From contig RSEF01000004.1 of the NCBI GenBank assembly GCA_003993805.1, positions 8,798,536-8,862,535 of the forward strand: DNA of 64,000 nt, in the 5' to 3' direction. The notes beneath the pieces are model-generated. The model was not told the DNA's origin and made no database searches. It saw only the letters and a list, made by a program, of their open reading frames with translations. The DNA is from Himantopus leucocephalus (taxonomy: Eukaryota; Chordata; Aves; Charadriiformes; Recurvirostridae). This document shows, piece after piece, positions 11,602 through 25,372 of the stretch. Within the stretch, counting starts at the first letter, position 1, and each line of letters starts with the position of its first letter. The position numbers and the translations under genes were made by a program.

Positions 11602-13999
11602 CTACAGAATTTTATCATAAGAACTTCATCTAGCTGCCACTTGTGAGTGCTTTCAAAATAAACTTTTTATGGCTTGGTGTTGATAAGGTATATCCCAAAC
11701 AAGGCCAACAATATACCTCTCACAGGCTCCCTTAGGAATATCACTGTCTTTCTGGTAAAAAAACCCTCAATTTTTAATAAAGTACCCACAAACTTCATCA
11801 GAATATTACACAGGTGACCAGGACTTTCCCCACAAATATGCTGGAACACCACCAGCAGCTACAAGCACAAGAGAGTTTAGTTTAGCTGTGTTTCCACAGC
11901 ATGGAGCAGAACACAGTATGAAAATGGTTAAGTTAGTTCAAAGTCTTTTAAACCAATCACTAAACTACATAACTATTAACGAGAACTTTTTTTTTTCTAA
12001 GCCCTGTTTCTAAAACAGGATTTTTTTCCAATCTCTCTACTGTTACTTTACACTTCATTGCACTTCTTTACTGAACTCACTTCCCATTTTAAGTCATTTC
12101 CAAACACAATTTGATCAGATGGCTTCAAATTGAGAAAACAGAATTTTTCAGTGGACGCAATATGCCCTAATTTAGATACACAGTTAATTTAAGATGGAAG
12201 AGCCTTATTCCACTTACTTTCTTGTTCTTAAGTTCGAACAGCATGATGGCTGTGATGAATCTGTGAAAAGTTTTCAAAAGGAGGGTATTTAGGAATCATT
12301 TTCCCTGGACAGGGACATTTTTCATGCATTCAAAAGAGACAGTTCCTCTCCATTTTCACACACATGTTATGACTACGTGACTTAATACTGATGTTATGAA
12401 AACAAGTAATTCTTTTTCTGGTTTCGGTATTGTCGATCAAACTTTTCTCCAGTGCCCATTAACAGGATCCAACCCTCACTGGAGTATCCATTTGCATGCT
12501 GTGCAAAGTCTGTACTATGAGATGTGTGGTTTGGAAGGACACCAGGCATTTTATTTGTCAGCTGTTCACCAGCAAGATAAGCAAAGACTCCAATTCAGGG
12601 GGAAAAAAAAAAAAAAAGGGGTAGTAATTTTAACTATACCAGCTCCTGCGAAAGCATAAGCAGTTACTTATGGTTCCAATACATAAACAGATTTTCACCT
12701 TCCTGCTCATGTACCTTAAAGTACTGAACAATCATCCCTGGGATGTCACATGGATTGCTTGCATATTTAATGTTAGAAAATAGCCTAGCCACATACCGAT
12801 GCAAAGCCACTGTATGCAGTGTAAGTGAGCTATTTTACTGATGTCTAGTTATGCTGCATGTGCATAAGGCTTTGCGTATTTTTTTGACCCTTGAAATCAA
12901 GGAATAGAGGGCATGAGGGAGGCACGTATCTGACACTACTCTATATTCTTCTTGGTACATTATATTATGTTTCAACAGCAGACTACTTTAACATTCTGAT
13001 AATATGTATAAAATACGTATAAATGTCTTTATGACATTCTCGTCACCAAAGTGCAAAAAGTCTTTTCCTTCCTTAACCATAATTAATCATCATTATCAGT
13101 ATCCCACCAGGACACAGACACATTTTTATCATTAAAAATTTTGTATTTTAAGACAGGGAAAAGAAGAGACATAAATTGGTTGTGATGAAAATGCAGGAAC
13201 TGGTATGACTGAAGCGGTTTATAAGAGGAACACTGATTAAGCTCCTGAAAGGATACTGATTATGATCAAAGTGCTAAAAACAGTTTCTCAGCAGATATGC
13301 AAGGTGTTACAAAAAAACCTACTTAATTAATGGAGTTACCTTGAAGTGTTCTAAATTATTTACAGCAGTCTAATATTTATTGACCCTGGTCAATAAGGTA
13401 TTTGTTACTGATATTGTAACACTCAGAAATAGTAGTTACGAGGATACACAAACAGAAGCCAGAAAGGAGTTTGAAAGCCCAGCAAGAAAGTGTTGTATCT
13501 AGTATAAGAAAGAACATTGGTACAGCATGAGCATCATATATAGGCACGTAACTAAGTGTAAGTTCACCAATTAACGCAATAGTAAAATAATAAAAGCAAT
13601 TTGCTCTGTATCACATTAACACACAGCTAAATAAACAATGTAACATGCTCTGTCTGGTTTAGAACTAACATTCTAGCTTTTAGCCCATGTTTTTCCAGAC
13701 AAAATTAATGCGGCAATATTTTGACATAGCTGATACTGTAATACAAGGGTGATTTAATTGCAAATAGTGAAGCAGTAGGATAAAACATTGAAAACATTGT
13801 GAAAGACCTTAAAAATTGATACAGCTTACAAATAGCTGTGAACTGCATAGCTCAGAAGATAGACAGGACACTTCTGTTTCACAGAACAAGGCATCTGTCG
13901 ATTGTTTTGTTCAGGTATGTAGGTGGTTTGTAAGTATGACAACATGCTTAGGGTTTAGTGATGTTGAACAACTTACTTGACTTATTGACATTAAGGAAT

Positions 14000-14170
14000 G
14001 TTAAATATAAACTTTGCTATTTTTGTAGTACAGGCATACAATTCTTAGTATAATTATTTATGTAATTTGCATTGCTTTAGAAGGAAGACCTAATTAAAGA
14101 GCACACATTTAATAGATCTATTTTTATCTGCATCTAAATCAAGATTTAATTAATAACCTTTCTGAGCCAG
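14000..14170. promoter_or_regulatory. AT-rich homeodomain/POU-motif cluster (speculative)
   Basis: This segment holds an octamer ATTTGCAT in the string TAATTTGCATTGC near 14066, together with TAATTA and TTAATTAAT cores near 14090 and 14146, the kind of motif mixture found in vertebrate developmental enhancers. Such motifs are also common by chance in AT-rich DNA. Only conservation or chromatin data could raise this above speculation. Confidence 0.15.
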
Positions 14171-14988
14171 CACTTAAACTTTGCCACTGTTCTTCAAGGT
14201 GTAGGGAACTCCACACTTTAACAGATTCCATATTCTGCACCGCCTCAGAGATAATTACATTTGCATTGTACAGCCATAACAAGAGAAAAATCTGTACTTA
14301 TTTACATAATATGGGTACTCTAATAAATATCACATTGATCAAAGTCTCCAAAGAAATAGATAAAATCTGACTCATACAACACCACTAAAGGCATACTCCA
14401 TCAGCTCTGAAAACTAGTCACTTCTACTTGGGAAGTCTTTAGTTCTTGCAGCAAGAGCTGCGGGATTTAAGGTACAAGTGAGTTGAATGCATCAAAGTCC
14501 AGTTTGTCCCAGAGTTACGAGTGATGCGACAAGTTACAAGTGTGGCGCAGCTGGGTATCAGGGCTGCAGCTCCGAGCACAACCGGAGCACTCAGCTCACG
14601 GTTGCCCTGGGTGGCCCAAGAGCTCCCAGGCCCGTTCTCCAGACAGATGACTCCCACTAGCAACCCTGAAACATCATCTCAGAGTGTTATTAATCTTATA
14701 GATAGTTCTCAGGGTACATAGATTTTCCATGTACGCATACAAATGAAAACCGCTGCTGAAAAGACAGCCACAACTTAGAAATCTACTCTGTCGATTTCTG
14801 TAGGCTTGAATTAGAACAAATTTTAACACTACCACTACCAGAATTATCAAAACATGTCTAAAGCATTTTGGTCCTCTACTTAGGCAGTGCATGTTTAGAC
14901 TGATAAATAACAATTGCAAGATTGAGAACTGTGACAGTTTTATTTTGGGTAAGTAAACAATCCAAACCAAAACCTTACAGGGGAGAAA

Positions 14989-15040
14989 CAAAAAAGAAGA
15001 AAAAAAAAAAAAAANAAAAAAAAAAGGAGGAGGAGGAAAA
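14989..15040 (+). repeat. Purine-rich A-tract containing single-N gap 15015
   Basis: A low-complexity run of A with interspersed G, ending in (AGG) units (GGAGGAGGAGG), contains an N at 15015. The gap probably reflects uncertainty about the homopolymer length. Open frames spanning it on both strands (runs of Lys on plus, Phe on minus) are artefacts of the tract. Confidence 0.85.
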
Positions 15041-16455
15041 AGCCAACAAAGCCAAAACACCAGAGATTGTGTTTTTAGCTTTCTCTAAGTTGACCGAGAC
15101 ATTTTCAGCATTCAAAGCATTAATGAAGTGTTCATGAAGCATAACAGAAGCTACATAAGCAAACATAAACCTGCTATGTTGTTTAACAACCTTAGGGAAA
15201 AAATCAGTTCTTCTGCTTGAAACTCTTAAGGTACAATATTTGAAAGAGCCAAAGAGAGTTCACACAAAACTAAACAGTATTAGTTCCTATCATTGTACTC
15301 CAACTAAAGTACTGAATAAAAAATTGTTCTCTATTCAGTTTGTCAAAAATATGGTTATGGGGGACAACATCCACTAGCAGTGGCTGTGGGTGCCTACTTA
15401 TCCCTCTTCCCTCACCACAGGGCTCATGGTCAATGAACACCCTCCTCAGTATCCCGCACAGCAACCTCACTGCTGCCGGCTTCTACCTTTGGAGATTCCC
15501 GACTTCTCCCGGTTGCAAACACCCTGCAAGTACATCCACAGAGCTACTTCATCTTGAAAAGGAACATGTGCTCAGCTCGCTAGAGTCTTCAGAAATCAAT
15601 CTTACCAACAGCCAAGTTTGAAGCAGAAATCCCCTCCCAAACTGAGTTTGTTCTCACCAAGTACATTAGTGATTTTAAAATTATAAAAACTGGAAACAAA
15701 TAAAAACGAAAAAAGTGAAATAAAACATGTCTAGATAACATCAAACAATTGGACCCCATATTGACCATAGTTGTTGCAGTATGGAAACAAACACAGCCCG
15801 CTTCTCACCTTCCACAGAGCTGCTTCCCTGGAAAGCTGTTTCTGATTCTGCATCTTTTTTAATTTTACAAGCTTGGTGCACCCCTTCTAGCTTAAACAGC
15901 CTCACTCCTACTCACAAAATCATGAGAAGCACTCATTGTACTGACAGATAATGAAATACAATCTCTGTACCGCTATTTATTCTTAACTGAGAACACTCAC
16001 TCCACCTTAATAACGCAGGTAACTTCTGACACTCACCTTTCCCTTCTCTTGCCAGCCTCTTTCCCTCCATTGCCCACCCTCTGGCAGTCTGTCAAACTGG
16101 GTGAGATAGGGTACCCTGTCTGGTAACTGATAAATGAAGCCCTGAGAAAAGCTGTAGAGTTTGCCCTGTCTTCTGAGATGATTAAGTTGGCAATTTAGTA
16201 GATGTCTTTAGCACTCAAGCCTCAATGTCAATTGAGAGTTCTGCAGATGAGATGAAGTAAAAGACAACGCTATCTCTTGAAATGGGGGAATTGAGGGGGC
16301 GTTTGCAGTCTGCTTTGGAGCATTTGTATTTCTGGCCCAGAAATAAGGTTTTCAAAATAACATATACCATGACTGAGAAGTATTTGGTGCTTGGAGCCTG
16401 AGATAAGACAAATGGTTATGCTCACCATGCAGCACAGAGGACAATAACTGGTGCA

Positions 16456-16896
16456 ATGAAACTAAGGACTTGCTTGTTTATGCTGGGTGCAAAAGCACAG
16501 AAATCACAGCAAAAGCCCACCACAAGATATAGCCCAAGACATAATGCTTTGGCATTCTCTTGCAAAAACTGTGCAGCAAAACAACTCAGGGCAGCCGAGC
16601 CCTCTGGAATACTCAATGTGCTACTTACACCTTGCGAGGGAGACGCCACTCTTCACACCTGCCAAGGTATATTGCCAGACACAGACTGCATAATCACTAA
16701 CGACGCGTTCCAGAATGAGTCTGGATGTGATGGCCTGGGAGACAGTATCATCACAGTAAAACAGCTGCAATATTCAGATGCAGACAGCTGGCAACTGCTT
16801 TTATCTGAGCTAATGCCATACTTACATTGGTGTCCCTGTGATGGGTTGGGTACGGATGCCGCGCCTAGGAACAGAGCACAATACAGAAGGACATGA
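16456..16896 (+). other. Unrecognised 146-codon open frame, probably chance
   Basis: An ATG-initiated frame of 146 codons, the longest in the window. It has 10 Cys residues, including a C-K-N-C pair near residue 36, and no transmembrane segment, low-complexity repeat or family motif I recognise. An opposite-strand frame of 84 codons overlaps its 3' part. For about 128 kb of six-frame sequence at this AT content, one or two frames this long are expected by chance. No promoter or splice signals stand out. It could be part of a lineage-specific transcript, but nothing positive supports that. Confidence 0.08.
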
Positions 16897-17724
16897 AGCC
16901 CACCCACACTGCGGCGTTATGTCTATTGAAGGAGTATATGCCATTTTATATTAAACGTTAATGACTGTAGCAAGGGCAAAATAAAAGTACATTTGCTCAA
17001 GAAAGTAGGATTTGTCATAACAAAGAGATTTTCAATTCATTAAAACCAGAAACCTCCTGACCTTCCAGTCAACTACAGACGGGGGACATTCTGTTTCTGA
17101 ACTATGCAAATGGTAATACAAAAATCAAGAATTTTTATTATCCTTTTCCATATGCATAAACCACACATTCCCATTTTAAAATTACATTATACTATGGCCT
17201 TCTAACTCTTGAGTGACTGTTGCTAGCTAAGTTTCATCATTTAATATGTAACACCTGCATTTGGCATAATAAAATTAAGCATTCCCTTGGAAATCAGATA
17301 GCTAGAATGTTTCTGTTTCTTTTTTAGACAAGGAGAAGACCTGCCTCCAAATTAGCATCTTTGATGTTGACTTTTCATCAGTAATAGAGAACCTGGTTTA
17401 AAAATTAAAAACCCAAACATCAAAATGCACAAAAAAGCTGTTAGAACTACACAGCGAGGTAACAGTACAAAGTCACTGGATTCGAAGGCTGCTTTTGCTC
17501 TTTACGATCTGATGAAAATAACACAAACTTGTTTGGGAACAAGAGCAGAATAACCTTTGTGAACCTTCTGCTGAGATGGCTACAGCTGGCTACTATCAAA
17601 GGCAACAAATGCCTGGATTCAGATGCAGGGTTAGCTCCTTTACCTCTAAGACTTCCTTCAGAAGACTATCCTATGCTAAAACTCTCCATTTCTTATCGTT
17701 TCTCAACTATTTTCAAGTGCCTGC

Positions 17725-17850
17725 AACCTGAGGGGCGGGCTGCCCAGCACCGCGCTGTGGCCCAGGGGAAGGGCTGTTACGGAACGGCTGGTGAAACAGC
17801 CAGGGCTCTGCCTCCTGCCGACACGACGAACATAGCACCATGGAGCTTGC
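17725..17850. other. Short GC-rich patch with a GC box
   Basis: About 125 bp of GC-rich sequence containing GGGGCGGGC (an Sp1-type GC box) and roughly seven CpGs (ACCGCGC, TACGGAACGG, GCCGACACGACGAAC), set within AT-rich DNA. It overlaps the end of a 108-codon plus-strand open frame (17529-17855) that I do not recognise. It may be a small regulatory element or a non-coding exon. Confidence 0.3.
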
Positions 17851-19258
17851 CCTGAAATGGAATATCAGAAACTAATTTTAAACTTGTGTGCCTATCCTGG
17901 AAAGGAATTTACGTTAAGCAGGTTGGACGCTGCTCACAATTATTTTTTCAGCTCCCCTTAGGCCTACAGGCACCACGTCTGTTCAATTGTTGTGAATGCT
18001 GTTAAGTACAGTGTACACGTACAGGAAACAAATCCTTTATTCACCTTTTTCTTTGACAAAATACACGAACGCAAGCTGCAGTCACAACACGACCGCTATA
18101 TTTAAAACAGTTATACTCTCAAGAGAAATGGAAGCCACATCAAAGAAAAAGGAATGGGTAAAAGACACTAGAGAGATTTGAGCCATCACTTGACCAGGCT
18201 TAGCATCAAGGTGAGCCTTTAGACATACACAGAAATTGGCTACTGTGTTAAAATCATTGCGTTTGGACAAGCTTCTTTCCTACTGCATACTACTTGTAAT
18301 TGACTGCAGAACGAAAGAAGCTAAAAAAAACCCCAAACCCCAAATCCACAGCAGTTAAGAAGTGAAACACACAGTAAAGTAGGCACAAATCCAGTGGGGA
18401 AAATGCAGTGACACTTGAGATAGGCGAGATGCACAGAAAACGCTCAGAAAGAATGGGGGCAAAAAACCCCAAAGGCTTTGCCAACCCAGTGAGCATTTCA
18501 AAAGCAGTTGCAGAGTGCCCTGTTTAAGGTACTCAAAGTTTAACAAGCTAATTCTAAGCTCCCCATAGTGAAGAAATGAACAAGAGCAAAGCCATAGCAG
18601 CTATAGCGGGACACAGCAACAGAAGAGTGCCACAAAGCACTATCTTTGTCCTTCTGCAAGACATTAACAGAACGTTCAGACATTCAGGATCCCACAGATC
18701 TACAGATACACAGCATAAAAAGGACATTTCTTCCTCTTCCCACTAGTAATGCTGTTTGGAACTAGTGGTTATTAGCCTCTGCTGAAATATGCAAATGATA
18801 CCCTGCAATTACCAGGGAAGCTCCTCTCACTGCCCTGATGGCTGGGGGACAGAGACAGGGAGAGAAAGATTTATAATAGATGAATGCTCTCTCTGCTTTC
18901 TTCTGCCCCCTGCAGCTCCAAGTCTCCCTCCCTCTCCTGGGAGTATCTACCTTCTCTGCCACATATCCCTGGTCATGGCGTTTCTGGATTGCTTTTCACC
19001 ATCTGCAATTTTATACCAGTAAAGTGTTTTTATGATCCTATCGTATTTATGAATCACTTCACACACTTCTGGGGTGAAACACAAACTATTTAACATTGCA
19101 TAGAAAGCTACGTAATTGTTCAAATAAAATCAAGGAGGCTGTATCTAATTAAAAGTACACGGGGAATCTACTGTAAGCAGAAGGTATCATAATGATCTTG
19201 TTTCGATGCAAATGTACCCAGTAATGAGAACAGCGTAAGCAAAGTACCTAGCCTTTAC

Positions 19259-19301
19259 CTTCGGGGACACACAGGTGAAGCTCGAAACAGTTCTGATGAG
19301 A
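19259..19301 (-). other. 43-bp micro-exon candidate with strong splice sites
   Basis: Read on the minus strand: a T-rich tract (TTTTTTTGTGTTTACATGTGTAG) ends at 19302, followed by 43 bases open in all three frames, then the near-consensus donor GAAG|GTAAAGG from 19258. Depending on phase it would encode SHQNCFELHLCVPE, LIRTVSSFTCVSPK or SSELFRASPVCPR. I do not recognise the product. The splice context is the best I found on this strand, and minus-strand transcription fits the composition skew of this half of the window. It is still unproven. Confidence 0.18.
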
Positions 19302-22300
19302 CTACACATGTAAACACAAAAAAACCTGTCAAATAAAAGTCATACCATAAAACTCTCAGATGTTTGACTTTTAAATGGGAAAACAGTCCGAACTCGAGAC
19401 TTTAGCAAGTTAATCTACTAAATGTACATGTGTGGGGCTTTTCCAGGTACTGCAAACTAAAGAGCAGTTGCAAAATGCCAAACTAAGAAATAATCACAAA
19501 ACCTGTCAATAAAAACTTTGCTTCTAACAGATTATCAAATTTCACTTCATGTCTGTGAGAAAGCGTGCATGTGATTAAAAGGGTAGAAACTCAACATTTA
19601 ACAGTATATTCTGGGTTTCGTTATTGTGTAGCACAGAACTCTAACGTATGTCCTCTTTTTTTCACATTACCTAGACATAATTGCATGTAAATTAATAAAG
19701 TTTGGATGAAGAAATGCTCTCGTGTAACAGCTTATTAGCTCCACAAGCATAATAGGATGTTTAACAAGGCCCCAGCTTTGCCATCTCAGTCAGTGGGTGG
19801 TTAGTACCCAGCCTGTTTTTTTCTTGCACACTGGCATCTTCTTTCTCTGACATGCGAGAGGTGGCAGGACGTCTGCGAGGTCTCCCGAGAACAGTGCTGC
19901 TCCTGCAGCGTCAGGCACGCTCGTGGACTACTGCTTTCTGACTCCTTGCTCGAACAACATGAAAAGTCAAATAAATGTAAGATCTAAAAATCCCAAACAA
20001 CAACAAAACAAATATAGTTGTAGATAAAACAGGCTCAAGAGCATCTGCTAAGTGATTCCAGCAGCTTAATATGAGCACAGAAAAATCCCCACCAAGTTTA
20101 AACACATTTTCCCAGAGAAATCCTTCCTTGCGTGAAGCTGTGTGTTCCTTTACTCACCATTTACCTGACATATCAGGACTTATACCTATTAAGCTATGGC
20201 ATAACCTTATTGATATTTAATTTCTATTTGATTTGAGTGGGATTTATATACATGTCAACTCATGCAATATGACTGAAGTACACACAGAAATCTAGGAGGA
20301 AATGAAGGAAGAAGATTTATTCAAATATTCCAATCACACTGACTTGCCAATCCACACAGATTGGAAGAGGAGGAAGTAAGTAAACAAACAAAAAAATAGA
20401 TATTTTTTTTTAAAAATCAATACACGTTACCTATAATTCATTTAACTAGAAAGTAAACCTCTCTCCCATATACCTCCACCCCAGTATGAACACAATTTTA
20501 CTATGATAAGGAAATAAACGAGAATGAGGCATAAGAAATAGTGGTATCTCCAACATGACAAAATACCTGCTCTTCAGATTTCTCAAGATGTCTGCCTAAA
20601 TAAATCTGTAACTAAGGGGTGATTCAGCCTGCATCTTCACTGAAGCTTCTTTCTTGCTATGTACACACCTGTGGTGAACCCTAAATGGAGCTGATGGGAA
20701 AGGCTACAGACATGGCTAGGCTGGGATGCATTCTTGAAAATGAGAAAACATACCTTAACTGCACTTTGCTGTTTGCTGTTTATTTGTCAACAGAATAGAG
20801 AATATTAACTTTGAAGAAAGTTAAAACGCTTCCCTACAAAGGGGAACAAAAAAATTAAATGGAGGGTAAGCCACTAAATTTATAGAATGAGTGCAGACCT
20901 AGTGTGAAATGTTTGTTCCACACTATTTGATTCTTACTTCTGCATTGAGACTTCAAAAGCAAGCGCCTGCAAGCACTTCATTTTGAGTGTGTGTAATCTA
21001 TCTCAGTCACTGGGTAAGCTTTATTGCAAGATTTGGACTTTCTACAGATGCATCATCACAGCTCAGAGAATGGTGGTTTGCAGTGCCTGATCACAAGAGC
21101 TGATTAGCCAGGACGTAGGAAAAAAGTACGCAGCCTAGTGCTTGGCAGCCATTAGAAGCAAGAAGATACCACTTCTACACCCAGAAACTAATTTACAAAA
21201 TGTGAGCGGATAAAGTAGATAAAATTAATATCTAGAGGATAAAGAGGATAGAATAAAACCAGAAGATTTCACTGAAACATTAGCATTTTCCAATTTGCAA
21301 TATTTAAGCAAAGCAGATAAATAATGTTACCAGGCCTGCTGACAGCTGGACACAGCAGCTGTATAAACTGTTCTAGAAGACTTGACTGTAAATGCTAACT
21401 TCACTTCTGAAGTTATAGTGCAAAAATAATAATAAACGCAGTCAATTTGATTTGTTCAGAGTAAAGATTTGTCTTTGAATATGGCTGACAGACTCATTTT
21501 TACTCAATTAAAACATCATCCTCTAGCTCAAATGAGGTCTTGATAGTATCTTACCTTATAAGAAGGAGGAAGAAAAGTTCAGGGAGGAAAAACTAAAGTA
21601 CCTTGTCTAATTTTTGTGTACACGTGATGATCCAGCATTGTGTCAAGCCACAGCTCATACCAAACAAAAAGGCATTCTCTGGTTTGTTCAGTGCCATTGC
21701 TTTAAATGCAATACATTTAATTAAAAAAATTGATTTGGAAACGTTGCTGTTGCATCCATCAGCGGCATGGATAACAGCAGCGAAGGTGCTAGGGCTCCCA
21801 TCCACATCTTCACCAACAACTGCATGGCCAGAGACGCGCAAGCAAGAACCACCACGTTTTCTACCAGTGGCCAAGGACTGACCGTGACTTCAACCTGCCT
21901 GGTTGTTTCACGCTTGTATAACCACCCATTTGGCCTTAAGCCAACGGCCCCAGCTCAGCAAACCGCTCCCTTCAAATTAATAGGGGTAGTTTGTCCCTTT
22001 GCGTTTACCGGTGGCTTTTAGTTTTGTGCAGCTTCTTTGCTTATTAGGGATAAAATTAATCCTAGGCTTAAAGTACAGGCAGATAAAGCAGAAAAATAAC
22101 AGAACACCTCATAGTCATTTTCTTGTTGTCTAATTCCACTGATACAGTAGTAAGATCACCAATAAAAAGAAAATACAGACATAAAAACATACACAACTGG
22201 CAATGTGCAGGTTAATAAAGAAAATTAATTACCTTAGGAAAATCAACCTTAGTATTTTGATCACCGACTGGCCTTTCAGTAAATTCACTGGTAGGTCAGA

Positions 22301-24174
22301 AATTAAATATAAATTAAGGTCTGGGCTACAGAGACATACCAAAATGCTTTAAGTTTACTTCCCATTTCAGTCACGCAATCACACAAGGCAGCTTTCCTTG
22401 CATTGAGCACAACCAACAAATTCTCTTGGTGCCATATCCCAACTGGACAACCCATACTATCTGTTGTGAAAGACAAGAGAAAGAAAAGTCTGTGCTGCTA
22501 CTGTATTCTGGTAGCTTTCTTGAATAATTAAGAGAATTGTCTAGTGAAATCAAATTCTCCTTTTTCTGATTCCTTGTGCTGACTATTTAATAATGTATTC
22601 TCTGATTATTTTACTGATGATGTACAGATGCATGGTTATTCCAGAAGATAATCTGGAAAACATAAGAGATGAGCAATCCCTAGCTTTCTCAGCTCACACT
22701 GGTGACCTGTCAGTGGAAGAATGAATGACGAGCTGTTTGCCCTCTTCTTTCATCCAAGAAGAGAAGAAGAGAAGTTCTTATAAATGGATAACCTTTGCAT
22801 TTCTAATTTCTACTTCTGATAGGCAGAGAAAGGCAAACCTGTTCTCAAGAAAAAAAAAAAGGTAGAAAAAGAACAAGAGCAGCTTTGGAAACACTCTGCA
22901 GTAGAAGCTGGGAATTTGGGCTATTTCAGAATACAAGCAAAGAAAGTAAAGACGACAGACATTGCTGATACGCTTCATTTACTTAGATTCTGAAATGAAT
23001 ATTCATGTGACACATTTATCTGACATTCTTCCTCAGGATTTGAATCCTAGCGATGTTTTTTTTAGCATGCTGGAAAGACCAAATTTTATCACTGGCCCAG
23101 TGCTTCTAGAGGATGACAGTCCAATCCTTGGACTCTTTTTCTGTTTTGTTTAAAGGTCAGTTAAAAGTTTAGAAGCTAAGTCCGCATGCAAACATGCAAC
23201 CAAAACATGAGATACAAGTATATAATACATTATACAATAGCAGTATAGAAGTCTGAAAGCAAGTCTAACTTAATTTGTGATAATCTACTTGGCAAAACAA
23301 CCCACAAAGTTAAAGAAAAGAAAGGAGATTTACCCGTCTATTGTGATTATATCAAACATTGCAAAGAAGACGACATCAAACTGAGGTTAATTGGGGAAAA
23401 GGAAATTATTCTAGAAATTTCAAATCAATGGAAAAAATAACTTCCATTTATTTAAATTAATTGTTCCAGACCAGATGAAAGCAACTGATGAAAAGCACAT
23501 TGTTTGATAAGGTCACTTATTTGCGAGCCAGGTTATTAACATGCATTAAAAAGAAAAGGGAGAACAAAAGAACGAAAGGCAAAAAGTACAAATTGTGGTA
23601 TCCGCTAGCACAGAAGCACAAGGACAGTTTTAACCAGGTTTATCAAAATGTTTCCTTTGCATTTCCTTCTGCAACAAACCAAACAATCTTGTAACAAACT
23701 CTAATGAACCTTCTAACAAACAAACTAAACCTTTGACAACTTCTGTGTCATACCCTGACCTGCTGCAGGTTAAGGAAATTCCAATAATTTTTCTCTCTAG
23801 ATGATCTACTTTTTGAAGTCCACCATTTGCTAAGAATTACCGTGCCCTGGATTCTGAAATGCCCCAGCATAATCTTAAAGTTTTAAAATATTTTTATAAA
23901 AATCAGCAGTACCACTACTCGTTCTGAGTCCCTTCATCACCTCTTACAGGCCAGCAACGCTGTGTGCATTCATCCTCTCACTGCAACTTTGGTGGCCCAT
24001 TTTTTACCAATTAACCTTTAACTGGCTGAAGACTTTAGAACAAATAACTCAATTCACCGTATCTCCTCCTTAGACAGACCTTCTAGACTTGTTAGGGAAG
24101 GTAAAATGTCCACTTTGCCAGTGAGAAAGATCAGTGCAGGGAAGACCCAGGAAAAAGACTGCCCAACAATAAGT
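19302..24174. other. Non-coding AT-rich DNA
   Basis: No gene or known repeat recognised. A GC-richer patch with six or so CpGs lies at about 19858-19925 (GGACGTCTGCGAGGTCTC and following). Open frames up to 93 codons overlap on both strands near 21593-21881 and look like chance frames. Confidence 0.5.
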
Positions 24175-24236
24175 AGAGGAAAAGAAAAGAAGAAAGAAAG
24201 AANAAAAGAAAAGAAGAAAAAAAAAAGGACTGTTGA
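24175..24236 (+). repeat. Polypurine (GAAA)n tract containing single-N gap 24203
   Basis: A run of A and G only, in AAAG/AAGA units, with an N at 24203. This is a low-complexity purine tract where assembly broke. Its exact length is therefore unknown. Confidence 0.88.
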
Positions 24237-25372
24237 GGTAAAACTAAAAAGCAGAACTCACTCTGAAAAAGCAATTTAAGGTCTCTCACCAGTCTGGGAT
24301 TTCATCCGTCCTTACAGGACTAAGAAATACATTTAAAGCACAGGATCACAAGCAGCTGAGCAAGACCAGTAGTCTTCCTTGAATCTAACTCGTATGCAAG
24401 CCTGGCAAAGTATAAAAAAGCTTTGTTCTGACATTTTCTCCTTATCTCCCTCTACTTCCAGCGCATATTCAGGATGTATCCAGGATTGTGGTTTTCTTCC
24501 TGGGTATAAAATAAATGTAATGGATAAATCCCACCTCCACTCCGACAAAGAAGATGCATACACATGCCTATAGACAGCTGAATAAGATGTTGAAGAGAAA
24601 ACCCAAATAGACACCTCAGACCTGACAAGGTTTGCCCAATATTTAATATTCATTTAAGAAATGTTTAATATAGGTACCTAGTGCCTACTTTTACATTTCA
24701 GTGTTGAGAAACTTAGCGTGTAAGCAGAATTGGTCAGGAAATCTCCATCAAATAAAATATTGACAAAAAGAGAGGTTGTGAAACCAAGAAATATTAAAAA
24801 CAACTTTCCCATGATCAATAACAAAACCTCAGCAGAGATCAGAAAAAAAAATTGAAAAAATCCATCTATTGTATTGCTAAAGCACAAATTTTGGTCTAAC
24901 ATAATAGATACCTAGTCAACAGATTAAAAAAAACCCAAACCAAATAACCCCACACTTAACTGGGAATTCCTATAGGTACTTGTTAGAGGCCAACCTTTGA
25001 CTTTCTGCTTCAAAGGTCCCAATGCATAATTTTGGCAGTAGTGCTTTGTCACGCTGTAACTCACAGTGGAATACAGCTAATGCTCCTATAACAGCAGCCC
25101 CATTTTTCTGCAGAATCCATCAACCACACACAAAACAAAGTACTTCAAACCTCAATCTTACAACAGCTCTTAAGCACTGTAGAGGCAGCAATTCTAACAA
25201 ACTAATGCCATATACGTTACCTGTTTGTACATTAGATTTATACAAAGAGCTTTTAAAAAAAATAACCGTGCAAGTGTTGCACCATGGCAGTGCTTATAAA
25301 CTATCAGAAAAGCTCTTCTGAAGGGTCTCTCCTGGCTGCAGGGAAGTGCTTTACTGTTGAATTTCTATGGGC
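24237..25372. other. Non-coding AT-rich DNA
   Basis: Nothing recognised. A minus-strand open frame of 106 codons (24333-24653) has ordinary amino-acid composition but no known motif, and a 64-codon plus-strand frame overlaps it. An A8C3 junction lies at 24926-24936. Confidence 0.5.

Larger units (their letters stand above)
10281..14988. other. Non-coding AT-rich DNA
   Basis: No recognised gene. It contains an A15G4 run at about 12602-12620, an A7C3 junction at 11757-11766, and a weak minus-strand exon candidate at 11522-11601. The part near 14000-14170 is AT-rich with TAATTA cores and an ATTTGCAT octamer, which could be regulatory. Open frames of up to 87 codons are unremarkable. Confidence 0.5.
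15041..19258. other. Non-coding DNA with the longest chance open frame
   Basis: No gene recognised. The plus-strand open frame at 16456-16896 is the longest in the window (see separate entry). A GC-richer patch at 17725-17850 is listed separately. A8C4 and A6C4 junctions occur at 18323-18334 and 18461-18470. Confidence 0.5.

Noticed and set aside
14674..15137. Lys- or Phe-rich open frames on both strands
   Set aside because: Their length comes from translating the A/T homopolymer tract that contains the N at 15015.
16456..16896. 146-codon frame as a real gene
   Set aside because: Length is within chance expectation, no family is recognised and an opposite frame overlaps it; kept only as a low-confidence entry.
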